64,000 nucleotides of DNA from Sacculina carcini (Eukaryota; Arthropoda; Thecostraca; Sacculinidae): the NCBI GenBank assembly GCA_916048095.2, contig OU696582.1, positions 4,618,001-4,682,000 of the forward strand, read 5' to 3'. Below, piece after piece: positions 33,648 to 43,199 of the stretch. The position numbers and the translations under genes were made by a program. The notes beneath the pieces were generated by a model. It ran no database searches and was not told the origin of the DNA. It saw only the letters and a list, made by a program, of their open reading frames with translations. Numbering within the stretch: the stretch's first letter is position 1; each line of letters opens with the position of its first letter.

Positions 33648-34140
33648 ATTTTTGGATAGCCTTCTCAGTCTGCTGTTCTGCTCTCAGTCTGCTGTTGTTC
33701 TGTGTTTATGCTGTTTTTGAGGGAGCTGATGGTATGTGGACTGATGACTTTCTTCCTGTGGTTTTTTATCTTCTTAACAGGAAAGTGCGTGTTGAATTCA
33801 GTGACAAATTGTTCATAGAATGTGTCAAATGACTCAGTAGCTCTATCTAAGGAGAATATACCATTCCAGTCGACAGATCTAATTTTGTTGATAAATTTTC
33901 GTGTATTGTCTGCATTTATTATTCTTGTTTCCACATATAATTGAGTCTCATTGGTCTTCATGTGACTCTTGAAATTTGCCATGAATGGGTAGTGATCTGA
34001 TATGTCCGTTTCTATAATGTAGTCCCCGACGTTGTTTTCTATTTGGCATGTCTATATATGATCAATCAGTGTCGATAAATGCTCTGTTCCCCTTGTGGGC
34101 CCCTTTATCATCGGATAAATTGAGAAGCAGTACATGAGAT
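33648..34140 (-). pseudogene. LINE L, segment 2: endonuclease end and linker
   Basis: On the - strand: GPTRGTEHLSTLIDHI, DYIIETDISDHYPFMANFKS (the C-terminal Ser-Asp-His of an AP-type endonuclease), then the linker FINKIRSVDWNGIF, ATESFDTFYEQFVTEFNTHF and PVKKIKNHRKK. One stop interrupts the endonuclease end. The segment begins at the AGAT duplication of the TRIM element. Confidence 0.85.
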
Positions 34141-34378
34141 TGTGGTGCGCCACGTGCAACAGCGTCACGCACCACTTCGGGGAACCCGCCAGAAGCATAC
34201 GCGCAGTGTCCTCTGCCCTGGCGACATTGTGTGTCATTGGAGGAGGAGCACTCGTCCTCTGCATTGCAAGCGCTGTGCAACCGTGCGTGTGTGTAATTGT
34301 CATGTGTCGCAATAAACAGTCGGTCCAGACCACTAGTCTTGCGTGTTTGTGCAGCTCCGTGGTGAGCCAATCGACACA
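34141..34378 (+). repeat. 5' LTR of the TRIM element
   Basis: 238 bp, TGTGGTGCGCC...ATCGACACA. Contains an aataaa signal near 34310. Confidence 0.92.
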
Positions 34379-34379
34379 T

Positions 34380-34397
34380 TGGTGACCCCGACGTGAT
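34380..34397 (+). promoter_or_regulatory. Primer-binding site of the TRIM (tRNA-Trp type)
   Basis: TGGTGACCCCGACGTGAT starts one base after the LTR end. It extends the 13-base match seen in element E to 18 bases of the expected tRNA-Trp 3' complement. Confidence 0.85.
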
Positions 34398-34852
34398 GGT
34401 GTGGTGCTGTGTTTGATATCTGCGGCGCCTCATCTGCGCTATCTACACGCGCCATCTACTCGCGCCGCGCCTCTCTGTCAGCAGCCGTCTGTGCCTCGCT
34501 ATGAGGGCGACGCACCATAAGCTGCTGGCAAGAGTAACAAGCATCACACCATCGAGGACCGGCTCCGTCCGGCGCGTACGCAATCGTTCTTCCGATACTG
34601 CTGGACGTTAAAACAACAGAAGCAACCGTCTGCGCAGCAAGGGGTCAACACAATCAAGATTGGCTCGACTCCTTGCTGGCTGCAGTCTCTGCAACAACTT
34701 GTTACGCCACCGGACTGCACAGCACGAGGTTGACTTCATTGTGTGGAATCTACTTGGCCTGGTGCTGCCGTGCAGTATGGCGCGCCAATCTTTCACGCCT
34801 GCGCATTCATCACCGACTCATCAACGCCGCTCCGCTTCTGGTGGGGGAGCTA

Positions 34853-35090
34853 TGTGGTGCGCCACGTGCAACAGCATCACGCACCACTTCGGGGAACCCG
34901 CCAGAAGCATACGCGCAGTGTCCTCTGCCCTGGCGACATTGTGTGTCATTGGAGGAGGAGCACTCGTCCTCTGCATTGCAAGCGCTGTGCAACCGTGCGT
35001 ATGTGTAATTGTCATGTGTCGCAATAAACAGTCGGTCCAGACCACTAGTCTTGCGTGTTTGTGTAGCTCCGTGGCGAGCCAATCGCCACA
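34853..35090 (+). repeat. 3' LTR of the TRIM element
   Basis: 238 bp, TGTGGTGCGCC...ATCGCCACA, followed by the AGAT duplication. Confidence 0.92.
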
Positions 35091-35094
35091 AGAT

Positions 35095-35640
35095 CAATGA
35101 AAGAATTGGTACTCTGTGGAACCCAATAAGTCTATGCTGAAGTCGCCTGAAATGATAATGTTTTTGTATCGATTTACGTCTCTGATTTTGGTCAAGGTAT
35201 CTAGCATGTGCTCACAGAACGATTGAAAATGCTCACTAGGGGGTCTGAAAAGGCACATATATAGTGTTTTTGGTGTTTTTCATTGATCTCAACTGAATGT
35301 GTCTCGACGCACGGTACTAAGACAGTGTGTTCATCAATCAATTTTGATGTGTATATCTGCTGTATATCTGCTGCTAATGGACTCCCTGTCATAATCTCAT
35401 CCAGAAATAGTTGGAAATTTCTAGGGATTGACCTTATATTGAAATTCAATATTGCACAAATTCCGTTTAACTTGTGTGGTATTTCTTTCGGCAATATGTA
35501 TTCTGTTTCAGGAATATATTCGGGTCTGAAGTGTTCATCTTGGTCCATTTTAGATAGCTCTTTGCAGTTTGGACTGAGTTAAATTTAGTGGGATTAAATC
35601 TGGTATTCATGATGGTAGTCTCCAACCCATACTGTGTAAT
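35095..35640 (-). pseudogene. LINE L, segment 1: endonuclease N-terminus
   Basis: On the - strand: KLNGICAILNFNIRSIPRNF (opening Asn of an AP endonuclease), a degraded middle, then after a frameshift near 35240 FRPPSEHFQSFCEHMLDTLT and KNIIISGDFSIDLLGSTEYQ (the Gly-Asp-Phe block). It continues across the TRIM element into segment 2. The 5' part of the LINE is missing or undetectable beyond 35640. Confidence 0.8.
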
Positions 35641-35837
35641 ACTGCTTGAACAATCAGAACAGATCTAAATCCGATATGGAACAGTGATGCATGTGTGTGT
35701 GTGTGTATATGTGTGTGTATGTGTGTATGTGTGTGTTGCAGCGCCCTAGATACCCTCTAGTTGTAGGGCGCTATATATATCTACCTAATGTAATGTAAAT
35801 GTAATGTGTGTGTGTGTGTGTGTGGTTGTGCACTAAG
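35641..35837. other. Intron end with GT microsatellite
   Basis: GT/TG tracts at about 35693-35740 and 35805-35823 lie just upstream of the DOMON exon acceptor (cactaag at 35831-35837). Confidence 0.6.
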
Positions 35838-36068
35838 ACGAGCATGGCTCGTGTGTTGATGTCGTGGTGGGGCGAGCCATTGGTGACTATGGTCGCGTGG
35901 AAGACGCATTTGCGCTGGAAGAAGCGATGCACGGCCCGGCGCTCTGGTCGTCTGCCGCGCCGTTTGCCGACGCCGTGTACGGTGGCGCCCTCTCCTTGGC
36001 GGCGGGCTCAGTTTATCAAGATAGCGGCGACAGTGTGACCACGCTCATATTTCGCAAAAATATTACCG
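35838..36068 (+). CDS. DOMON-domain gene (Skeletor-like), exon a
   Basis: Open from the acceptor AG at 35836-35837 to the donor CCG|GTGTGT at 36068/36069. It encodes the second half of a DOMON domain: CVDVVVGRAIGDYGRVEDAF, then AVYGGALSLAAGSVYQDSGD and the terminal strand SVTTLIFRKNIT. It ends one base into a codon; the next exon (57885) supplies the two missing bases, and the join gives FRKNIT-A-SEWTDFS with no stop. The preceding exon was not found. DOMON domains are extracellular beta-sandwiches, often haem- or sugar-binding. Similarity to Skeletor-type proteins is from family knowledge, not from a search. The acceptor is the least certain boundary. Confidence 0.75.
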
Positions 36069-36150
36069 GTGTGTGTGTGCTCTATTGCAATGCATTTTAT
36101 TCAGACACTGTTTATGGTGGTTCTGTGTATTTTACAGCTTGGCTTATAGA

Positions 36151-36152
<2 letters not shown>

Positions 36153-36204
<52 letters not shown>
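36153..36204. repeat. (TA)n microsatellite
   Basis: About 26 uninterrupted TA units in the intron just after exon a. Confidence 0.95.
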
Positions 36205-36206
<2 letters not shown>

Positions 36207-36540
36207 TGATTCTATGATAGAATGTTTATATATATGTGTACAGAATGTTAATTCATTTCTGACTCATTGAATACTGTTATATTATTACAAATGTTCAACG
36301 ACACTACATATCTGTACACTAATTCTAGTTTTTATCAATATTATTATTATTATTATTATTATTATTTATTACAGGCAAATCCAGTAGCATGGGAAGAGTG
36401 CAAGTACTATTACCACCCTAAGGTGGCCCCATGTACCGGAAGCGCCCGAAAGATTCAAAGAGAAAGAGAGTTTGGAAAGGAAAAATTCTAGAGACTTGGA
36501 AAATTAATTAATAAATAAATAAAAATAAGTAATAAACCAT
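36205..36540. other. Intron sequence with (TTA)n
   Basis: No gene. A (TTA)n tract lies at about 36341-36372. Confidence 0.5.
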
Positions 36541-36622
36541 CATCCGATAACAACAACAACAACGACAGGTCCTCGAGGTTGTTCGGCCAGATAATCTGAG
36601 GAACGCCAACAACAACAACAAC
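36541..36622 (+). repeat. 3' tail of an upstream LINE-I copy
   Basis: Reads ggccagataatctgaggaac followed by (CAA)n, closely matching the 3' end of LINE I at 40661-40704 (gggcagacaacctgaggaac plus (CAA)n). A second (CAA)n tract precedes it at 36549. LINE I's 5' leader starts immediately after. Confidence 0.7.
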
Positions 36623-36897
36623 AACAGGTCCTGGAGATGCGACGTCTACGTCGTGGGACCACCCTCCAATCTGGAGGCCAAAGCGCAACAACAACCCTTC
36701 CAGCCTCGTCATAACGACGGGGCTGTCGAGCTCCTGGGTTCGACTTCGGTCACCCGGGTTCCATAGGTCTCTTTTCTTCTTTTTTCAGCTCCGTGCAACT
36801 GGCTCAAATAATGACTCCACGCTACACATACACAAACACCAGACACTGCACCACCACTGCTCGCCTCTAACGCATACACTCATCTTCATTTCCACTC

Positions 36898-38289
36898 ATG
36901 TCACCGTCTCCTGCGGGGGCTTCGAGATATGATCTGCTCGCGATCAAATCACGTATGATCATACTCGCAGGAGACATAGAACCAAATTCATGCCCAAGAC
37001 ACACATACACCTGTCACATATGTACACAGCCACTCACAACATGCCGACACACGAAAGGCTCAGTTCAGTGCAACTCCTGCATGAACTGGTGCCACACCAC
37101 ATGCACATCACTTCACAACATCATACAATTCACCCGCTCATTCGTCTGCTCATTATGCGCACCAAACTCATCAACACCTGCACGTACACCGACACTGGCA
37201 CATTCACCAACAGCACCTCTGTTTCATCACCATCAACATCGCATCATCCACCAGCGCGGTCATCAGCATCACCGACATCGCCAACATTCCCATCTTCACA
37301 TACAACTCGCTCATCCTCAGAATCACCAACAACTACTTCCTCCTCCTCACAATCATCACCAACACCATCAACTCTTTCCTCACGATCATCACTATCATTT
37401 CGCCCATCATCACCACACTCATCAACACATTCACCACCAGCACCACCTCCATCAACAACTCAACACCTCAACAACACTCACACTTGCACAAACACCAACA
37501 TACACCGCACAAACAACATCAATATTCTCCAGCTCAACATTGACGGCATCAACGCTAAAAAACATGAACCAACACACTTCCTCTCACGGGCACTCCATTC
37601 ACATAGCACTCATACAGGAAACAATGTTACAACAGTACCACAAAACACCCACCTTTCATAATTACACCACCATCCGCCAAGACCGCACTAGCGATCGAGG
37701 CGGTGGCCTCATCACACTTATACACATAACAATCAACTACACAAACACCAGTACAAATACACAAGCACTACTACCATCAAACGACACCACAACAGAATTA
37801 CAGTCGATTCAAATACGCACCGGCACACATTCACACATTTCAATAATGAACATCTACATTCCGCCACAAACATCACCAACAGTACCTCGCAACTACGCAC
37901 CAGATATACGCAACATCACAAACACACCAAACATAATACTGTGCGGAGACTTCAACACCAAAGATCCTTTTTGGTACTGCCACAATTCACTCGCCAACAG
38001 AGATACATACATACTCCAACAAACAGAACACGTCTACATACTCAACAACACTCACCAACACACTCACACCACACACCAGGCAAACTATCATCCGACATCA
38101 CCCGACATCACATTTTGCACACCGAATCTCACCCACGCAACCAATTGGAAAGCGGTCAAAGAGCTAGGCTCAGACCACCTTCCAATCGGCATCACCACCA
38201 AAATCAGAACAGCACCAAACACACAGAGACGCACTTACACAAATTACACTAAAGCCATTGGTCACAATTCACACACGACACGGAACTAG
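36898..38289 (+). pseudogene. LINE I: Cys/His finger and AP endonuclease
   Basis: Residues about 20-36 read MIILAGDIEPNSCPR, a decayed form of the 2A-like D-x-E-x-N-P-G-P motif. Next is a PHD-like finger, CHICTQPLTTCRHTKGSVQC followed by CNSC, HTTC and CSLC. In the middle (about 37180-37570) the correct frame appears to be another one (Ser/Thr/Pro-rich, then NILQLNIDGI, the endonuclease start). This frame then resumes at HIALIQETML, NIYIPPQTSP, ILCGDFNTKDPFWYC and GSDHLPIGI. So two frameshifts interrupt an otherwise complete endonuclease. Confidence 0.82.
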
Positions 38290-40680
38290 CATTTACACAA
38301 CTCAACACAACATACATCACATACATAAACAAATCAGTCCACACATTTAATGACATCATACACAAGGCAGACAAACAACACATCCCAAAAGGCCACAGAA
38401 AACACCACAACCCAAACTTTGCGCAAGAAATACAAACACTCATCGAACAACGCGACACACTGAAACACTCCGACACCACATTCGCACAATACATCAGAAC
38501 AAATACACACACTCAATACAACAATCAACATCAAAATACACGAACAAAAATCATTGAACTGGCACAACTACATAACAGCACTAGACCACAAATCCAACAC
38601 CTCAAAACTATCCAACACACTCAAAAGCATCACACTCTCAAACAGCAATGTAACACGCACACACGAAGCCATCACGACCGACACAACATTAGTACCATCA
38701 AATAAACAGCAGGCAAACACACTCATTAACCATTACTCACACATCAGCCACATCACTCCTTCACATGAAGACAGAAACATCATCAGACGAAAACACACAT
38801 TCAGCACAGATCCACTGTACACACCATTCACACATGCGCAGACAGGACACATCATACATAACATCAAACAATCATCAGCCTGTGGTCCAGATGGAATAAG
38901 TAACATCTATCTGAAACATCTTGGACCACAAATCATACCGACACTCACTAACATATCCAACTAAAACTCTCACAACACAATACCTCACATCTGGAAAACG
39001 GGCATCATCATCACTCTTCACAAACAAGGCACATATATCATGCTACTTTCTTCACATCGTCCAATCACACCATCAAAAATCACAGAAGGCCTCATACTCA
39101 AACTCATCACATCACAAATCCCACTCTCACAATCACAACACGGCTTCAGATCACTGCACTCTACAACCACACTGCTCACAAAACTCACACAGACCATGAT
39201 GGGTAACATATACACAACAAAACCACCACACCGAACACTACTCATAGCACTCGGCATCAGCAAAGCCTTCGACAGAGTTCCACGCCACAATCTCACAAAC
39301 AAAATACTAAACACCACACTTCACTACAACACAAAGAGATGGTTGGCCAACTACCTCGCTGGCAAATGCGCCCAGGTGAGGTACAATGGACACCACACCA
39401 CACACCAGGCACACTATCACAGGTGATGTTCAATGGACTATCATCACACACACGCAACATAACAAACGGAGTCCCTCAGGGCTCCGTTTTAGCACCAACA
39501 CTATTCAATCTATACCTACATGACATGCCAGCACCAAACACTCCATCCATACAGATATCATCATATGCAGACGACATCACAATCACAAGCACACACAGAC
39601 ACGCCGAAACAACAGTGTACACACTACAACTTTATATCAACACACTACAACAATGGTTTACCACAAACAAACTGAACATTGCACCTGCCAAATCCACAGC
39701 TACACTCATCACCAACTGGACATCCGAACACAACTACACACCACAAATCACTGTCAACAACACGATCATCCCACACACGCACACACCAAACATACTAGGC
39801 GTCACATATGACAGACACCTCTCATTCAAAGAACACATCACCAACATCAAAACCAAAGTCACCCCACGCCTCAACACACTGAAAGCACTCGCACACACAA
39901 CTTTCGGACACGACAAAGATACCACAACCACCATATACAAACAATACATCAGACCCGCGATAAAATATGCTAGCCCCGCATGGGCTAGCAATCTCGCAAC
40001 ACACCACACCAACACACTTCAACCACTTCAAAACACCGCACTCAGTACCATCACAGGATGCACAGCCACCCCACCAGTAGACCACCTCTATCACGAAACA
40101 AAAATCCTGAAACTAATACACCACCTAGACATGAGAGGCACACAAACACTAGCAGCTGCAATCACCAACACAGCGCATCCACTACATCACCTCACAACAC
40201 AAGTAAACACAAACCGAAACATAAAACAACACCAAGCACACTTTACCACAGACAAATTTTCACATCACTTCCACCAGCTCCATCACGCACATCAATCAGG
40301 TAACACATACACACAGATATCGCACGAAAAGCTATACACTCACTACAACACAATACACTCCTACGAAAACACCCACCGGATATACACAAATAAAAAAACA
40401 CACTCACACGCGTAAACAAGGTCTATCTGGCCAGGTTGAGATGCGGTCATCGTCCTTCGCTTCCGTCATATCAGAAAAGGTTGAATGACGCAATCGATGA
40501 CGCCTGTCCAGATTGCCATTCAGCACCACACACCATCACACACATCATGCAACACTGCACATCACATACACAACTCAGACGCCAACACAAAATTGCATCC
40601 ATCAGGGACCTGTGGAACAACCCGGTTGGCGCCGTGCCTTCTCTCAGGAGCTCGAGGCTGCTCGGGCAGACAACCTGAGG
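38283..40680 (+). pseudogene. LINE I reverse transcriptase and C-terminal finger
   Basis: Pieces in three frames give SSACGPDGISNIYLKHLGP, QHGFRSLHSTTTLLTKL, motif A as LIALGISKAFDRVPRHN, motif B NGVPQGSVLAPTLFNLYLHD, the catalytic box SYADDITITS near 39575, NILGVTYDRHLSFKEH and YIRPAIKYASPAW. The end has RCGHRPSLPSYQKRL and CPDCHSAPHTITHIMQHC, a CCHC-type finger. The motif-A catalytic Asp is Gly (GGC near 39253). Confidence 0.85.
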
Positions 40681-40704
40681 AACCTCAACAACAACAACAA
40701 CAAC

Positions 40705-41035
40705 ATATATTTAATATAGCGAACATATTTATACACAGGCGTGAAAAAGACACAACCGACAGTAACATCACAGCAAGCAGGGAGTAGGTACAAATTGAAA
40801 AATAAAAATACGTTTGCAAACTGGAACATGCTAGATGGCCGTTGGCTATCAGATAACACACCCACCCTTGAAACAGGTTTTGTTTTTTTCCTGTCGGGTG
40901 TCTAGCCACCCTCCTCACTGCAGAACAGTGGAGGAGCCGGTTTAGTCGCCGACGACTCGACCATGAATCTGGTTGTATTGGAATTACACTGTTACCAGTA
41001 GCAGGGCGAAGCCTGACCAGACAACGACGAATGCA
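40705..41035 (-). repeat. (TTG)n-tailed repeat, copy 1
   Basis: The reverse complement matches 56400-56755 over about 330 bp (tggtcaggcttcgccctgct, acccgacaggaaaaaaa, ccaacggccatctagcatgt, aaatatgtgcgctatatt) and ends in the same (TTG)n tail. It is a SINE-like element or a LINE 3' end. Copy 1 shares its CAA tract with the tail of LINE I, so the two abut tail to tail. Confidence 0.8.
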
Positions 41036-41177
41036 AGAGATGCAAAAAGGGGGCGCAGCAACGAAAGCAGATAATTCACAGTGATTAAAAATACAAATAT
41101 CAAGCAGGAACAACGAGGGTACAACACAGGACGATCAGCACGAACAACACACATATAACCAAAGACAAATCATACAT

Positions 41178-42142
41178 TCAATCATCAAGAGAAAGAGTGA
41201 GCAGATATTTATGAAGATCAGCAGAAAAGGATCGGAATGTAGACTGAATGGTGAAGGTAAGATGGAAGCGAGTTAAAGATACGAGGAGCATATAAATAAT
41301 AAGATTTGGATGACCAAGAAGATTGGTTAGAGCAGGAGGACAGACTAATGGCACAGGAATGCGACAAGAAGTACGATTATTGAGAGTCAATGGGGAACGG
41401 AGATAAGACGAAGAGGGAGAGTGGATAAGTTTGAAGACCATACAACATACCTTATAGCGGATACGAGAAAGAGCAGGAAACCAATCGAGCTGCCGGATAT
41501 TCACCGAAGTGGGGGTTCGCGGAGGAAGCGTCAGAACAAACCGACAAGCAAGGTTGATCACTGCTTGGAGTTGGCGAATAGATTTCAAGGGAAGATGGAA
41601 AAAGAGCGAGTTGCAATAGTCGATCTTAGAAAAGATATTAGAAGACTAGCGGATGAGACATCAATCGACGAACGAATAGCGTAAAATTGTCGGAGTAAAA
41701 AGCGGCACGATCGGGTAAGCTGAGAAAAATGAGTCGAGAAAGAAACGTTAGGATTGAACAAGACAGCCAAATTGTGCATTTGATTGGCTAGCGGAAGGTT
41801 GATAGAGTGAGGAGAAATTCGAGGAGGTTGAAAGACTAAATTTTCTGTTTTGTCAGGGTTGAGAACAAGTTTACGTGAAGCAGCCCAAGAAGATCTTACC
41901 TTCACCACCAACCTTCATTCCGATCCTTTTCTGCTGATCTTCATAAATATCTGCTCACTCATTTGAAGAATGAGGAGAAAGAGGAAAATATATTTGGATG
42001 TCGCCAGCGTATACGTGAAATGAAACTTGATAGCTGCGGAGAATAGGACAAAGGGATGATACGTATAAGTTGAAAAGTAAAGGACCAAGAAGTGAGCCTT
42101 GTGGAACCCCAGAGGTGAGAGGGAAGTCACACGATAAAGCCG
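41178..42142 (-). pseudogene. LINE RT fragment with YAGD box
   Basis: Same LINE family as 3-1109. On the - strand: SCDFPLTSGVPQGSLLGPLL, then FHVYAGDIQIYFPLSPHS (catalytic YADD changed to YAGD), then a foreign inverted patch, then SWAASRKLVLNPDKTENLVF, SINLPLANQMHNLAVLFNPN, INLACRFVLTLPPRTPT and the C-terminal FRSFSADLHKYLLTLSLDD. A frameshift lies in the middle. It starts beside the CAA tract that ends the next LINE. Confidence 0.85.
41195..41960. repeat. Inverted repeat pair in the LINE at 41178-42142
   Basis: Arm 1 (41195-41264) lies in the last codons of the RT ORF. Arm 2 (41892-41960) is its reverse complement, placed upstream in the same ORF (gcagatatttatgaagatca matches in inverse). 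About 60 of about 68 positions agree. Confidence 0.85.
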
Positions 42143-43194
42143 CATTACTACAACAACAACAACAACAACCGTGTATTTGATATAGCGCACTAATCAACAA
42201 AGGCGCGATAAACATGGTATATAGAGATACAAGAGCAATAATTACATCAAAACGTGAGCTCAAAAAGAAGAAAAGAAGAGCTAGCAAGGACAAAAATATA
42301 TAGGAAGAAAAACACCGAATTATTGCTGAAAAAAAGCATTCAGCATTTATGCTGAAAACAACCACAAAGACATGAACTGACAAATACGAACACTGGCGCA
42401 CGTCACATACAAGCACAATTAGCACAAACATAAGATCAGGTGCTGTGAGCGGAATGAAAAGCACAACAGGAAAACAAAGCACAAAGTTCAGTGTGATTAG
42501 TAAGAGTATATACATGGCGAGAATATGGAGATATATATATACAAAAGTAGTGTCAAAGCGATCTATAAGGAGGTGTAAGCGGCGACGGAATAGAAAGCAG
42601 GTACATATGCAGCGCAGAGGAAAAGGAAGAATATGATTTATGACGAAGGATATGAGTAGGAAGATAGTTGTATAATCGGGGGGCAGAAAAATAGAAGGAC
42701 TTCGCGAACCAATTTGATAAGTGGTCGGCGGGAGGGCAAACAAGAGGTGCAGGACGGCGGCTGAAAGGACGATCAGAGAAGGTAAGAAGTGAGAGCAAGT
42801 ACGAGGGAGGAGAAGATGTGTGGAGGAGTTTATATACAATGCAGCACAGCTTATGTGGTATCCTTGAAAAAGCTGGCAACCAGCCGAGTTCTCGGATATG
42901 AGCGGATGTGGGTGTCTTAGGAGGAAGGCGAAGAACGAAACGACAAGAAAGATTGATGATAGATTGAAGATAGCGAATGGACTTCTTAGGAAGATGAAAT
43001 AATAAGAAACTACAACAGTCGATACGAGAACAAATATACGAGTTCACTGTGAGGAGAGAAGACGCAATATCAACATGAGAGCGGATCGGGTAGAATTGGC
43101 GCAAGATGAAAGGACAGAGTCGGGTAATTTTTGAAAGATGCTGAGAGAATGTTTGAGAGGGATCGAGAACAACGCCCAGATTACGTATTCGCAA
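42143..43194 (-). pseudogene. LINE RT C-terminus with 3' UTR and (TTG)n tail
   Basis: On the - strand the frame 43194-42553 reads IRNLGVVLDPSQTFSQHLSK, ICSRIDCCSFLLFHLPKKSI, INLSCRFVLRLPPKTPTSAH, GWLPAFSRIPHKLCCIVYKL and FSSALHMYLLS. The 3' UTR ends in gcgctatatcaaatacacgg followed by (TTG)n (42143-42168 on the other strand). The gcgctatat...(TTG)n end resembles the tail of the repeat at 56400-56755, which suggests that repeat is parasitic on, or derived from, this LINE family. Confidence 0.85.
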
Positions 43195-43199
43195 CCCGC

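Larger units (their letters stand above)
34141..35090 (+). mobile_element. TRIM-like short LTR retrotransposon
   Basis: 950 bp. Two 238-bp LTRs (34141-34378 and 34853-35090, about five differences by eye) flank a 474-bp interior. AGAT target duplications lie at 34137-34140 and 35091-35094. A tRNA-Trp-type primer site follows the 5' LTR, and a purine tract (ggtgggggagcta) precedes the 3' LTR. The interior has no recognisable gag or pol, so it must depend on a helper, plausibly a CsRn1-clade element using the same primer. It cuts LINE L within the endonuclease. Confidence 0.93.
36623..40704 (+). mobile_element. LINE I: PHD-like finger, endonuclease, RT, (CAA)n tail
   Basis: A near-full-length non-LTR retrotransposon. 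It has a leader after the (CAA)n at 36600-36622, an ORF with a 2A-like degenerate motif, a Cys/His finger and an endonuclease, then RT, a C-terminal Cys/His finger, and a (CAA)n tail at about 40684-40704. The coding strand is strikingly rich in A and C and poor in G over nearly 4 kb. Several frameshifts, stops and a mutated catalytic residue make it inactive. Confidence 0.9.

Noticed and set aside
34062-34433. Ankyrin-like or cytokine-like small ORFs over the TRIM LTRs
   Set aside because: The same frames appear in both LTR copies and depend on LTR sequence; no domain signature.
36735-36750. tRNA-type B box (GGTTCGACTTC) in the LINE I leader
   Set aside because: A single degenerate motif without a recognisable A box at proper distance; no cloverleaf could be drawn.
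36990-37661. His-rich protein (HHQHRIIHQRG...) in LINE I as a metal-binding protein
   Set aside because: The His-rich reading is an out-of-frame translation of the A/C-rich Ser/Thr/Pro linker; the endonuclease start is in the other frame.
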